Shown here piece by piece: positions 16,358-24,838 of a DNA stretch of 64,000 nucleotides (position 1 is its first letter; each line of letters starts with the position of its first letter). A program made the position numbers and the translations under genes. Origin of the DNA: Cryobacterium soli (lineage in GTDB: Bacteria > Actinomycetota > Actinomycetes > Actinomycetales > Microbacteriaceae). The notes under the pieces are model-generated. The model worked only from the letters and a program-made list of their open reading frames with translations, did no database searches and was not told the origin of the DNA. The stretch is taken from the NCBI RefSeq assembly GCF_003611035.1, contig NZ_CP030033.1:3844001-3908000 (forward strand), in the 5' to 3' direction.

Positions 16358-18439
16358 TTAGTTGGTGACGAGCTCGGGGGTGCCATGCGCGGCGGCGGGG
16401 GTGCCGGCGGTGGTGGCGAGGGTGGCGTGTGCGGCGGTGAGGACGGCGTCGAGGTGGATGCCGCGGAGGCGCAGCACCTCCGGGCCGCTACCGGACTCGC
16501 CGAACTCCTCGACCGAGACCACTTGGCCGTCCAGGCCCACCCAGCGGTACCAGGCGTCGCCGCGGCCGGCTTCGACGGCGACTCGGGCGCGCAGCGCGGC
16601 CGGCAGCACGGACTCGCGGTAGTCGGCGGTCTGCTCGGCGAACCACTCGACGCAGGGCATCGAAACCACGCGGGCGTTGATGCCTTCCTCGGCGAGCCGG
16701 GTGGCGGCGTCGATGGCGAGGTGCACCTCGCTGCCGGTGGCGAGGATGGCCAGGTCGGTGCCGTCGCCGTGTTGCCACCGCACGTAACCGCCGGCCGTGA
16801 CCCCGGCGGGCGTGAGCTCAGTGCTGGCCAGCACGGGCAGGTCTTGCCGGCTGAGGATCAGCGCGACCGGGCGGTCGGGGGTGGCGAGGATGCGGCGCCA
16901 GGCGGCGACGACCTCCACGGAGTCGGCGGGGCGCACGATGTCCAGGCCGGGGACTGTGCGCAGCGACGCGATCTGCTCGACCGGCTGGTGGGTGGGGCCG
17001 TCTTCGCCGACGGCGACGGAGTCGTGGGTGTAGACGTAGACCGCGCCGAGACCCATGAGCGCGCCGAGGCGGATGCTCGGGCGCATGTAGTCGCTGAACA
17101 CCAGGTAGGTGGAGGCGAACGGTCGCCACGGGCCCTGCAGGGCAATGCCGTTGAGGATGGCGGCCATGGCGTGCTCACGGATGCCGAAGCGGATGAATTC
17201 GCCGGCCGGGTTGGCGGCGGAGAACCGGGCGCCGTCGACCTCCACGGTGGTGGAACCAGCGAGGTCGGCCGAGCCGCCCCAGAGCGGAGCGGAGCCCTGC
17301 AGCGCGCGGAGCACGGCGCCGTTGGTCTTGCGGGTGGCCATCGGGTCGCCGGGCTCGCCGAGCTTCACGGTGTCGAGGGCGGCGGTGGAGAATTCGCCGC
17401 CGCGGAAGGCCTGCCAGCGCGCCGCGGCCTCGGGCTCGCGGGCGGCCCAGGCGTCGAGGTCGGCCTCCCAGGCGGTGTGCATCCGCTCGCCGCGGGTGAG
17501 CGCGCCGCGGGTGTACTCGAGGGTCTCGGGGGAGACGAGGTCGTGCAGGGGAGCGTCGGGGGCGAAGCCCAGCATTGTCTTCACGAGCGCGAGCTCGTCG
17601 GCGCCGAAGCCGCCGGAGTGTGCGGCGGAGGTACCGGCGAACTTGGCCGACGGGGCGCCGATCACGGTGCGGAGGGCCACCAGGGTGGGCCGGCCGGTGC
17701 GCTCGGCGGCCTCGCGCAGGGTGGCCTCGAGGGCGTCGAGATCGGCGGGGGTGTCGATCTCGAGCACCCGCCATCCGTAGGCCCGGTACCGGGCGCGCAC
17801 GTCTTCGCTGAAGGTCTCGTCGGTGCCGGAGTCGATGGTGATGTGATTGTCGTCCCAGATCAGCACGAGGTTGTCGAGGCCGAGGGTGCCGGCCAGGCTG
17901 CTCGCCTCACCGGAGACGCCCTCCTGCAGGCAGCCGTCGCCGGCGAGCACCCAGGTGGTGTGGTCGAGCAGGGCGGAGCCGGGGGTGAACACGGCGCTCT
18001 CGTGCCGGGCGGCCATGGCCATGCCCACCGCGGAGGCGACGCCCTGGCCGAGCGGGCCGGTGCTCATCTCCACGCCCACGGTGTGGTGCACCTCGGGGTG
18101 GCCGGGCGTCTTCGAGCCCAGGGTGCGGCTCTTGGCCAGGTCGTCGAGGGTGAGGCCGTAGCCGGTGAGGAACAGCTGGGTGTAGAGCAGAAGGCTAGCG
18201 TGACCGGCCGAAAGAACGAAGCGGTCGCGGGCGGGCCAGTCGGGATGGGCGGGGGAGTGCCGCAGCACTCGGGAGAACAACACGTGGGACACTGGTGCCA
18301 ATGCCATGGCGGTGCCGCCGTGCCCATGTCCTTTGGCCTGCACCACGTGTGCGGCCAGGGCCTGGGCGCTTGCGACGGCGCGGGCGTCCAGCTCGGCGGA
18401 CGTCATCGGTGACGGGAACTTCTTCGTTTCAGTAGCCAT
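16358..18439 (-). CDS. tkt: Transketolase
   Basis: A 693-residue full-length transketolase, which moves two-carbon ketol units between pentose-phosphate sugars using thiamine diphosphate. Visible family features are KGHGHGGTAMALAP at the N-terminus, GHPEVHHTVGVEMSTGPLGQG, the cofactor motif VLAGDGCLQEGVSGEA, the pyrimidine-domain stretch FIRFGIREHAMAAI and YTHDSVAVGEDGPTHQP. I start at ATG 18439 (MATETKKF); an upstream in-frame extension would run into the promoter. No Shine-Dalgarno site precedes this ATG and a possible -10 lies only a few bases upstream, so a leaderless message is possible. Being divergent from a ROK regulator and near an ascorbate-type PTS, this copy is probably a pathway-specific paralogue. 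Confidence 0.92.
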   Translation of the reverse strand: MATETKKFPSPMTSAELDARAVASAQALAAHVVQAKGHGHGGTAMALAPVSHVLFSRVLRHSPAHPDWPARDRFVLSAGHASLLLYTQLFLTGYGLTLDDLAKSRTLGSKTPGHPEVHHTVGVEMSTGPLGQGVASAVGMAMAARHESAVFTPGSALLDHTTWVLAGDGCLQEGVSGEASSLAGTLGLDNLVLIWDDNHITIDSGTDETFSEDVRARYRAYGWRVLEIDTPADLDALEATLREAAERTGRPTLVALRTVIGAPSAKFAGTSAAHSGGFGADELALVKTMLGFAPDAPLHDLVSPETLEYTRGALTRGERMHTAWEADLDAWAAREPEAAARWQAFRGGEFSTAALDTVKLGEPGDPMATRKTNGAVLRALQGSAPLWGGSADLAGSTTVEVDGARFSAANPAGEFIRFGIREHAMAAILNGIALQGPWRPFASTYLVFSDYMRPSIRLGALMGLGAVYVYTHDSVAVGEDGPTHQPVEQIASLRTVPGLDIVRPADSVEVVAAWRRILATPDRPVALILSRQDLPVLASTELTPAGVTAGGYVRWQHGDGTDLAILATGSEVHLAIDAATRLAEEGINARVVSMPCVEWFAEQTADYRESVLPAALRARVAVEAGRGDAWYRWVGLDGQVVSVEEFGESGSGPEVLRLRGIHLDAVLTAAHATLATTAGTPAAAHGTPELVTN

Positions 18440-18447
18440 GCGAGATA

Positions 18448-18471
18448 CTTTGGTATACAAATGTACTTAAG
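18448..18471. promoter_or_regulatory. Probable ROK operator 1 (tkt/ROK divergent promoter)
   Basis: A 24-base imperfect palindrome with arms CTTTGGTATAC and GTACTTAAG in the gap between tkt and the ROK gene. A site of the same length and layout occurs before PTS IIA at 19873-19896. The shared pattern is CTTTGGT(G/A)(C/T)AC at the left and AAG at the right. On the minus strand TTGACT (18470-18475) could be the tkt -35. Confidence 0.6.
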
Positions 18472-18533
18472 TCAAACAATTGGTTCGGCACCTCCCGCAG
18501 ACCGGGCGGATGCGTTCGGAAGACGGGAATCCC

Positions 18534-19718
18534 ATGGCACACGCTCTGTCCACCGGCTCGGGTGTGGTGCTTGACCTCATCCGCTCCGGCCGTGCCACCA
18601 CTCGCACCGACCTCATCGAGCAGCTCGGCTGGTCGCGCATCACCCTGGCCCGCCGGCTCGATGAACTGCTGCACGCCTCCATCGTGATGAGCGTGGGGCA
18701 GCTCGACTCCCGCGGCGGCCGCCCGCCCGAAGAATTCGCCGTGAACCCGGATGCCGGCCTGCTGCTGGCCGTGGACATCGGCGGTTCGCACACCCGCCTG
18801 GCCATCACCGACCTGGTGTCCACCATCCTCAGCGAAGACGAGGCCGACATCGGTCTGAGCGAGGGGCCCGCCGAGATCTTCGAGTGGGCCGGCCAGGTGT
18901 TCGACCACATGCTCGACCGGCTCGGCAAGACGCGCGCCGACGTGGTGGGCATCGGGGTGGGCGTGCCCGGCCCGGTCGACTTCGTGACCGGCCGGCTGGC
19001 CAGCCCGCAGGTGGACACCCAGTGGAACGACGTGCTGGTGAAGGAGTACTTCGACGGCCGCTACGACCACGCCGTCTTCGCCGTGGACCGGGACGTGAAC
19101 ATCATGGCGCTCGCCGAGGCCCGCCGCGGCTGGACCGAGTACCGCGACGTGGTGGTGCTCAAGGCCGGCATTGGCGTGGGTCTGGCATTCGTGCTGGACG
19201 GTTCGATCTACCACGGCTCCCGCGGCGGTGCCGGCGAGCTCAGCGCCGTGCGCGTCGGCGGGGAGCGTACCGTGCGGTTGGAGTCGATCGCCAGCGGCGC
19301 GGTCATCCGCAGTGAACTGCTCAGCCTGGGTCGCCGGGTTCGCACCAGCAGCGACATCGTGGGCCTGGCCAACGACGGCGACCCCGCCGTGCTGCGGCTG
19401 CTCGCCGAGACCGGCACCGAGATCGGCCAGAGCCTGGCCCACGTGGTGGGGCTGCTCAACCCGCAGGCCGTGGTGGTCGGCGGCAACCTGGCCCAGGCCG
19501 GCGAACCGTTCCTCGGCGCGATCCGGCAGGCCATCTTCGCCGGCGCCCGCGACTTCGCCCTGCAGGGCCTCGTCGTGGAGAAGTCCCGGCTCGGCCACAT
19601 CGCCGGCGTCACCGGAGCCTCGCTCATCGCCCAGGACGCCCTGTTTGAGGCCGACCGCATCAGCCGGCTCACCCGCGGCGGCGGCATCGGCGTCTCACTG
19701 CACACCCAGCCGGCCTGA
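18534..19718 (+). CDS. ROK-family transcriptional regulator
   Basis: About 394 residues. An N-terminal winged helix-turn-helix (TRTDLIEQLGWSRITLARRL) is followed by a sugar-kinase-like ROK domain starting LLAVDIGGSHTRLAI and ending with AVVVGGNLAQAG and HIAGVTGAS. ROK repressors bind a sugar or sugar phosphate to release operator DNA. In-frame upstream starts exist (TTG 18480, ATG 18510), but they crowd the divergent tkt promoter; ATG 18534 has GGGAA upstream and leaves room for it. The gene sits between tkt and the PTS genes, and matching palindromes before both units suggest it controls the whole sugar module and itself. Confidence 0.88.
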   Translation: MAHALSTGSGVVLDLIRSGRATTRTDLIEQLGWSRITLARRLDELLHASIVMSVGQLDSRGGRPPEEFAVNPDAGLLLAVDIGGSHTRLAITDLVSTILSEDEADIGLSEGPAEIFEWAGQVFDHMLDRLGKTRADVVGIGVGVPGPVDFVTGRLASPQVDTQWNDVLVKEYFDGRYDHAVFAVDRDVNIMALAEARRGWTEYRDVVVLKAGIGVGLAFVLDGSIYHGSRGGAGELSAVRVGGERTVRLESIASGAVIRSELLSLGRRVRTSSDIVGLANDGDPAVLRLLAETGTEIGQSLAHVVGLLNPQAVVVGGNLAQAGEPFLGAIRQAIFAGARDFALQGLVVEKSRLGHIAGVTGASLIAQDALFEADRISRLTRGGGIGVSLHTQPA

Positions 19719-19872
19719 GCCGAATCGGCGCAGTCCGCCACGACCGGCACGGCCCTGCCCGCTCCGGCGCGGCTGGCTAACGGCTCAGCTCGGCTTTGCC
19801 CCGCGGCGGCACTCCCGGCCGCCTGATCTGGTGCGCCCGCGGCCGGCGACCCCGGCGACCGATCCGAATTTA

Positions 19873-19896
19873 CTTTGGTGCACTTGTAGACAAAAG
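19873..19896. promoter_or_regulatory. Probable ROK operator 2 (upstream of PTS genes)
   Basis: A 24-base imperfect palindrome, left arm CTTTGGTGCAC and right arm GTAGACAAAAG, about 75 bases before the IIA start. It matches the palindrome in the tkt/ROK gap in length and in its first seven bases. A TTATAC/TATACA -10-like box lies just downstream (about 19908-19914), so a bound repressor would cover the -35 region. Confidence 0.6.
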
Positions 19897-19971
19897 GTCG
19901 CTTAGGCTTATACAGTCAAGCCAGTCGCCCTCGCGGGCCGGCTGCACCGGAAACAACAAAGGAGTTCATTC

Positions 19972-20433
19972 GTGGCACTGAACCTGGCCGAAGCCCTCTC
20001 GTCGATCGAGACCCAGGCGGAAGCCGCCGACTGGCGGGCCGCCATCCGTCTCGCGGGCGCAGGCCTGGTGGCCGGTGGAGCCACGACGGATGCCTACACC
20101 GACGAGATGATCGACGCGGTCGAGAAGCACGGACCGTACATCGTCATCGCTCCCGGTGTCGCTCTCGCGCACTCCCGCCCGTCGCCCGCGGTTCTCACCG
20201 GGGGACTGAGCTGGGTTAGCCTGGCCACCCCCGTGGAGTTCGGCAATAAGGCCAACGACCCCGTCACCCTCGTGATCGGCCTGGCCGCCAAGGACCACGA
20301 CGCACACCTCCAGGTGATGCGGGCCCTGGCCGGCGTGCTCTCCGACGGCCCCGCGATGAAGCGTCTGGCCGTGGCCGACACCGCCGACGAGGTGCGCGCC
20401 GTGCTCGGCGACCTCGCCGCGGCTGCCGCGTAA
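19972..20433 (+). CDS. PTS sugar transporter subunit IIA (fructose/mannitol/ascorbate type)
   Basis: A 153-residue EIIA protein that passes phosphate from HPr to IIB. The phosphorylated histidine is H67 in APGVALAHSRP, the standard context of this EIIA class; later segments (TLVIGLAAKDHDAHLQVM) also fit. The GTG start is preceded by AAAGGAG at good spacing. It is the first gene of IIA-IIB-IIC, all on the plus strand with short gaps, and lies just behind a palindrome shared with the ROK/tkt promoter. Confidence 0.92.
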   Translation: MALNLAEALSSIETQAEAADWRAAIRLAGAGLVAGGATTDAYTDEMIDAVEKHGPYIVIAPGVALAHSRPSPAVLTGGLSWVSLATPVEFGNKANDPVTLVIGLAAKDHDAHLQVMRALAGVLSDGPAMKRLAVADTADEVRAVLGDLAAAAA

Positions 20434-20491
20434 CGCGGCCCGTACGCATCCGTTTTTCTCACACTCGTCTCACCCAATCGAAAGGCACCCC

Positions 20492-20764
20492 ATGAAGATC
20501 GTCGCCGTCTGTGGAATGGGCATTGGAACCTCAGTGCTGCTCAAAATGAACGCCGAGAAGGTTCTCGCCAAGCTCGGCATAGACGCGGATGTTGAAGCCG
20601 CCGACATGGGCGTGGCCCGTGGCGCCGCGCAGACCGCCGAGATCGTGCTCACCTCGGAGGAGCTGGCCGAGGAGCTCGGCGACGTGCCCGCCGAGGTCAT
20701 CATCATCAACAACTTCTTCGATCTCGAGGAGATCACCGAGAAGCTCACCGCCGCCGTCGAGTAA
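20492..20764 (+). CDS. PTS sugar transporter subunit IIB (ascorbate type)
   Basis: A 90-residue EIIB protein. The phospho-acceptor is C7 in VAVCGMGIGTS, the P-loop-like motif of the lactose/ascorbate IIB fold. It accepts phosphate from IIA and gives it to the sugar during transport by IIC. An AAAGGCA purine run precedes the ATG, and IIC begins 42 bases downstream. The length is normal and there is no sign of damage. Confidence 0.9.
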   Translation: MKIVAVCGMGIGTSVLLKMNAEKVLAKLGIDADVEAADMGVARGAAQTAEIVLTSEELAEELGDVPAEVIIINNFFDLEEITEKLTAAVE

Positions 20765-20806
20765 CCCCGTCACCGTCTCTCTCTCACAGAATTAGGAGCT
20801 CCCACA

Positions 20807-22333
20807 ATGGAGTGGCTTGTCGTCGTACTGAATTTCATCGGGCAGCAGATTCTCAACGTGCCCGCGTATCTGATCGGCATCATCACCGCGATCGGGCTGA
20901 TGGCGCTCAAGCGCAACTCCGGGCAGGTGATCGGCGGTGCCCTCAAGGCGGCCCTCGGCTTCCTGATCCTCGGGGCCGGCGCCAACGTGGTGGTGGGCTC
21001 GCTCGACCCGCTCGGCAACCTGATTCTCGCGGTGACCGGCGCCCAGGGCGTCATCCCCACCAACGAGGTCATCACCGCCATCGCGCAGGAGCAGTTCGGT
21101 GCGCAGAGCGCCTATGTGCTCACGCTCGGCTTCCTGGTGATGCTCGCACTGGCTCGCTTCACTCCCCTTAAATATGTATTCCTCACTGGGCACCACATGG
21201 TCTTCATGGCCACCATGCTCACCGTGGTTCTCTCCGTCGGCTTCGGCGACGGCGCCAGCTGGCTCGTCGTGCTCATCGGTGCGCTGCTGCTCGGCGTGAT
21301 CATGGTCGTGATGCCAGCGTTCGTGCACCCGTGGACCAAGAAGATCACCGGCAACGACACCATCGCCATCGGCCACTTCGGCACCCTCGGCTACATCGCC
21401 GCCGGTGCCGCCGGCCAGGTCGTGGGCCGCAACAGCAAGTCCACCGAAGACATCAAGTTTCCGCAGGGCCTGAAGTTCCTGCGCGACTCGATGGTGGCCA
21501 CGTCACTGTCGATGGTGCTCATCTATATGGTCTTCGCCGTGTGGGGCCTGATCGCCCTGCCGCTGCAGGATGCGCTCGACATCTTCGGGTCCGCCGACGC
21601 CGGCGCGTTCATCATGGCCGCGTTCGCGCAGGCGCTGCAGTTCGGTGTGGGCGTCGCGGTCATCCTCTACGGTGTGCGCACCGTGCTCGGTGAGCTCGTT
21701 CCCGCCTTCCAGGGCATCGCCGAGAAGGTCGTGCCCGGAGCCCGCCCGGCCCTGGACATCCCGATCGTGTTCCCGTTCGGCGCCAACGCCGTGCTGATCG
21801 GCTTCCTGAGCTCGTTCGCCGGTGGCCTCATCGCCCTCGGTGTGCTCGCGGTGTGGCTGAACCCGGTGTTCGGTCTCGCGCTGATCCTGCCCGGTATGGT
21901 GCCGCACTTCTTCACCGGTGGTGGAGCCGGTGTCTACGGGAACGCGACCGGCGGACGCCTGGGCGCGATGATCGGTGGTTTCGTCAACGGCGTGATCATC
22001 ACCATCCTGCCCGCGATTCTGCTGCTGGTTCTCGGCGACTTCGGCTTCGCCAACAGCACCTTCGGCGACGCGGACTTCGGCTGGTTCGGCACCCTCGTGG
22101 GTGTGAGCGTCGGCGTCGGCGGTGGCCTCGCGGTAGTTCTCGCGATCCTCATCGCCGTGGTGCTCGTCAGCGTCGCGATCGTCTACCAGATCCGCGTTGT
22201 GGACAAGGGCTGGGTGCCCGGAGCCAAGCGTGACCTGTGGATCGCCGAGGAGAAGGCGGCCGAGAAGGCTGTGCTCGACGCCGAGAAGGCCCGTCGCAAG
22301 GCGGAGAAGGAAGCGGCGGCCGAGGCCGTTTAG
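20807..22333 (+). CDS. PTS sugar transporter subunit IIC (UlaA/SgaT type)
   Basis: A 508-residue polytopic membrane protein of the ascorbate-type IIC family, with about 11-12 hydrophobic segments. Family features include LKRNSGQVIGGALKAALGFLILGAGA, the segment FLTGHHMVF and MVPHFFTGGGAGVYGNATGG. The last 40 residues are a charged lysine-alanine helix (EEKAAEKAVLDAEKARRKAEK) that extends beyond typical family members. No UlaD/E/F ascorbate-breakdown genes are nearby; the neighbours are transketolase and a DeoC fragment, so the real substrate may be another pentose- or polyol-like compound. A strong stem-loop follows the stop. Confidence 0.9.
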   Translation: MEWLVVVLNFIGQQILNVPAYLIGIITAIGLMALKRNSGQVIGGALKAALGFLILGAGANVVVGSLDPLGNLILAVTGAQGVIPTNEVITAIAQEQFGAQSAYVLTLGFLVMLALARFTPLKYVFLTGHHMVFMATMLTVVLSVGFGDGASWLVVLIGALLLGVIMVVMPAFVHPWTKKITGNDTIAIGHFGTLGYIAAGAAGQVVGRNSKSTEDIKFPQGLKFLRDSMVATSLSMVLIYMVFAVWGLIALPLQDALDIFGSADAGAFIMAAFAQALQFGVGVAVILYGVRTVLGELVPAFQGIAEKVVPGARPALDIPIVFPFGANAVLIGFLSSFAGGLIALGVLAVWLNPVFGLALILPGMVPHFFTGGGAGVYGNATGGRLGAMIGGFVNGVIITILPAILLLVLGDFGFANSTFGDADFGWFGTLVGVSVGVGGGLAVVLAILIAVVLVSVAIVYQIRVVDKGWVPGAKRDLWIAEEKAAEKAVLDAEKARRKAEKEAAAEAV

Positions 22334-22348
22334 CTCCAGCCTGTCTCG

Positions 22349-22390
22349 CCAGAGGGCGGCTCCGCGGTGCGGGGTCGCCCTCTGGTGTTG
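22349..22390 (+). terminator. Terminator stem-loop after PTS IIC
   Basis: A perfect 10-base stem, CCAGAGGGCG (22349-22358) with CGCCCTCTGG (22376-22385), then TGTTGTG. It begins 16 bases after the IIC stop. The T tract is poor, as is common in high-GC actinobacteria, but the stem is very stable. Confidence 0.65.
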
Positions 22391-22472
22391 TGCGGCACTG
22401 GAGTGGGCGGGATCCGCGCGCATGGTGAATGTACGGGTGTGCTCGAGTGGGCGGGCCACGGTCTGGGCTGTG

Positions 22473-22532
22473 CGCGGGTCGGGCGCCGGTTCGTGGGCGG
22501 CGTGCCACCCGCGAAACGGCGCCATCCCCGCG
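22473..22532. repeat. GC-rich palindromic repeat, family A, copy 1
   Basis: One copy of a dispersed inverted repeat of about 60 bases. The left arm GCGGGTCGGGCGCCGGTTCG pairs with a right arm reading GGCGCCGTTTCGCGGG on the other strand, around a GGCGTGCC-like centre. Related copies lie near 27558, 34467, 35078, 42809 and 50521. The rest of the 22391-22631 gap holds no gene I can support. Confidence 0.6.
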
Positions 22533-22631
22533 GACCGCGGCGGAGCCCCGTCGAGAGGTGGCCCACGCGGGCGCGGACGTTCGTCGGGACGCGACCACGG
22601 CCTCTGTTGAGGGCTGTTGTCGTCGGTCGGG

Positions 22632-22835
22632 CTACTCGAGCACGGCGTACGCCTCGAGCTCCACGAGGACGTCGGGTTCGAAGAGGAAGTCGATGCCGAG
22701 CACCGACACCGGCGGCAGTGGCTGCGGCAGGCCCAGCTCGTCGGCGACGAGGTCGATGCCGGCCATGAAAGCCTCGAACCGGCCCGGGGCGGATGCGTCG
22801 GTGAGGAAGAAGCGCAACCGCACGACATCCGCGAG
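22632..22835 (-). pseudogene. Truncated duplicate of the RidA-family gene (3' end only)
   Basis: About 67 residues, from ADVVRLRFFLTDASAPGR to ELEAYAVLE, nearly identical to the C-terminal half of the intact RidA-like protein at 25091-25504, with the DNA differing at only scattered bases over 200 bp. The N-terminal half is missing; the frame upstream is unrelated. It is a non-functional fragment left by a duplication. It is in the same orientation as the intact gene, so the two copies form direct repeats around the TetR/oxidoreductase cassette. Confidence 0.8.
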
Positions 22836-22936
22836 ATTGGGGCGCTCCACGCGTGGCCTGGACCTGCTCATCGGATCCGCATTGACTTCGGGTGCCGGGC
22901 GCGCACGTCTGTGGACTTTGCGGCTCGGGCTCCTCG

Positions 22937-23554
22937 TTATTGCGTGAATTGAGAAAGGGGCGGGACTCGTGTCGCCGCGGTCGCGTGCCAGGAGGCCTCG
23001 ATCATGGGAAAGATCTCATCGAGGGTGTTGAGCGGTTGTGAAGTTGCGCGCGCGACGGAATAAACGGAGACGATGAAGCGGGACATGGTTTGAGCTGCAG
23101 TCGGGGTGAGCCCCAGCTCAGGATCGGCTTTCAGAGCATCCGCTAAGGATGCCGCGTGGCGCGTCAGCATCGACTCCTCGTAGCTGTGCAGAGTCGCGGA
23201 CTCGTCGATCATGCTCCAGATCGGGCGCGCGGCGTCGGAGCCGCAGTGCCGGAGCATGACCTCGAGCTCCCGGCGCAGAGCTTGGAGCACCATTTCGTCC
23301 TCGCGCCGGTCGGTGACCGCACGGACGAAGCGTTGCTCGAAGACGTCATCAAGTTCGAAGACAAGCGCTTCTTTCGAGGCGAAGTGAGAGAACAATGTCG
23401 TCACAGCCACGTCAGCATCAGCCGCCACGTCGCGAATGCCCACCTCGTCATAGCCGTGGGTAAGAAAAAGGCGTCGAGCAGACTCGGCGATCCTGCGGCG
23501 GGTCTCCGCCTTCTTGCGCTCGCGGCGGCCCACGGGGACGCTTTCTATGGTCAT
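22937..23554 (-). CDS. TetR/AcrR-family transcriptional regulator
   Basis: A 205-residue regulator. The N-terminal helix-turn-helix reads RRIAESARRLFLTHGYDEVGIRDVAADADVAVTTLFSHF in the classic TetR arrangement; the remaining helices form the ligand pocket. It is divergent from the oxidoreductase at 23618 with only 63 bases between them, and a quasi-palindrome (23590-23604) lies in that gap, so it very likely represses that gene and itself in response to a small molecule. The cassette lies between two direct repeats of a RidA gene end and may be a later insertion. Confidence 0.9.
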   Translation of the reverse strand: MTIESVPVGRRERKKAETRRRIAESARRLFLTHGYDEVGIRDVAADADVAVTTLFSHFASKEALVFELDDVFEQRFVRAVTDRREDEMVLQALRRELEVMLRHCGSDAARPIWSMIDESATLHSYEESMLTRHAASLADALKADPELGLTPTAAQTMSRFIVSVYSVARATSQPLNTLDEIFPMIEASWHATAATRVPPLSQFTQ

Positions 23555-23589
23555 GGACCCATCCTAGCAAAACACTTACGGATACGAAA

Positions 23590-23604
23590 CGCTAACGGTT
23601 AGTG
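23590..23604. promoter_or_regulatory. Probable TetR operator
   Basis: CGCTAACGGTTAGTG, with perfect core CTAAC-G-GTTAG (23592-23602), lies midway between the divergent TetR and oxidoreductase genes. TAGCTT six bases before the oxidoreductase ATG could be a -10 giving a leaderless message, so repressor at this site would block it. Confidence 0.55.
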
Positions 23605-23617
23605 CTAGCTTCGGTAC

Positions 23618-24511
23618 ATGAGAAAAGTAAGTTTCGCCGCTTTCGGCGCCCCTGAGGTCCTAACGCTGATCACTACCGACAAGCCCCAGCCGGGCTCGGG
23701 TCAGATCCGCATAGTCGTCAAAGCAGCTGGGGTGAACCCTGTCGATTGGAGGATCCGGGAGGGGCAACGCCAGGCGACGCATCCGATCGCGCTTCCGTCC
23801 GGCATCGGCCAGGACGCATCGGGCGTTGTGGATGAGATAGGTGAGGGGGTGGAGGGCGTCGCTGTGGGTGACCTCGTTTTCGGGCGGGGGTTCGAGACGT
23901 ATGCGGAGTACGCGCTTCTGACGTCCTGGGCTCCGATTTCCGACGGGCTGAGCTTTGAGGAAGCAGCCGGCTACCCGTCCGTCGTCGAGACGGCCCTTCG
24001 TGCCATCCACGAAGTCCGGGTGCAGCCGGGTGAGACCCTCCTGATCAGTGGTGGTTCTGGTGGTGTCGGATCCGCGGCCGTACAGATCGCCCGGGCGCGG
24101 GGCATCACTGTCATCGCGACGGCCGGGTCTAGCAACCAGGACTATTTGCGAGATCTAGGTGCTGTGCCGACCACGTACGGCGACGGGTGGGTGAACCGGG
24201 TCCGTCAGATCGGCCGCGTCGACGCTGCGATCGATATTGCGGGTTCAGGCGTGATCGCCGACCTCGTGGAATTGACCGGTGACGCGAACAAAGTCGTCAC
24301 GATAGCCGACCTCGCCGCGCCCGAGCACGGGGTGCGGTTCTTGGGCGTCGGCGGAGACATGTTCAGCGCGCTTGCGGTGGCCGGCGATCTCATTCGCGAC
24401 GGCCGACTCGTCATTCCCATCGACACGGTGTACCCCCTAGCCGAAGCGGCCGCGGCACAGGCAGACAGCCAGGCAGGGCACACGAGAGGGCGACGCGTGC
24501 TTGTCCCCTGA
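23618..24511 (+). CDS. NADP-dependent zinc-less MDR oxidoreductase (quinone reductase-like)
   Basis: A 297-residue medium-chain dehydrogenase/reductase. It has the N-terminal GroES-like catalytic fold (KAAGVNPVDWRIREG, GQDASGVVDEIGEGVEGVAVGD) and an NADP Rossmann domain with GGSGGVGSAAVQIARARG. The zinc-binding cysteines are absent, as in quinone oxidoreductases. It probably reduces quinones or other electrophiles using NADPH. The C-terminus is ordinary (GRLVIPIDTVYPLAEAAAAQA). It is divergent from and likely controlled by the TetR regulator. A second member of the family lies at 30836-31870. Confidence 0.9.
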   Translation: MRKVSFAAFGAPEVLTLITTDKPQPGSGQIRIVVKAAGVNPVDWRIREGQRQATHPIALPSGIGQDASGVVDEIGEGVEGVAVGDLVFGRGFETYAEYALLTSWAPISDGLSFEEAAGYPSVVETALRAIHEVRVQPGETLLISGGSGGVGSAAVQIARARGITVIATAGSSNQDYLRDLGAVPTTYGDGWVNRVRQIGRVDAAIDIAGSGVIADLVELTGDANKVVTIADLAAPEHGVRFLGVGGDMFSALAVAGDLIRDGRLVIPIDTVYPLAEAAAAQADSQAGHTRGRRVLVP

Positions 24512-24631
24512 CTGATCGCCTGCCAGCCCCGTGATGTCCCATGGTGGATCCTCGACCGCTCGAAACGTCTGCCAGAGACTGAGATGCCTTTCGCAGAGCA
24601 CGTGCTCGTCGTGCGTGTCGACGAGATGGTG

Positions 24632-24805
24632 CTAGCGGAGAACAAGGCGCCACTTGGCCGGGATGACACAGGGACGGAACGAAATGACGCTTCGCCCATC
24701 CGGCGCGTACTCGACTGGGACGGCCATCTCACAGGGGATGTCGTCGCTCGGACGTGAACGAACTGTTGCCTCCACGAGCACGACCTCGGCCGCACCGAGC
24801 TGCAT
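24632..24805 (-). CDS. Small hypothetical protein (57 aa)
   Basis: A 57-residue frame starting MQLGAAEVVLVEATVRSRPS and ending IPAKWRLVLR. The ATG is preceded by GAAAGGA at good spacing, the strongest argument that it is translated. I do not recognise the protein. It begins 33 bases after the end of another 57-residue frame on the same strand. Both lie between the oxidoreductase and the intact RidA gene, inside the interval bounded by RidA direct repeats, and could be the remains of larger genes. Confidence 0.4.
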   Translation of the reverse strand: MQLGAAEVVLVEATVRSRPSDDIPCEMAVPVEYAPDGRSVISFRPCVIPAKWRLVLR

Positions 24806-24838
24806 GATCTTCCTTTCATGACGTGGATCTGCGGTGGA

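Noticed and set aside
16352..18412. A 686-codon open frame on the plus strand opposite transketolase
   Set aside because: It is the GC-skew shadow of the transketolase gene; the translation is low-complexity Gly/Ala/Val-rich with no family features.
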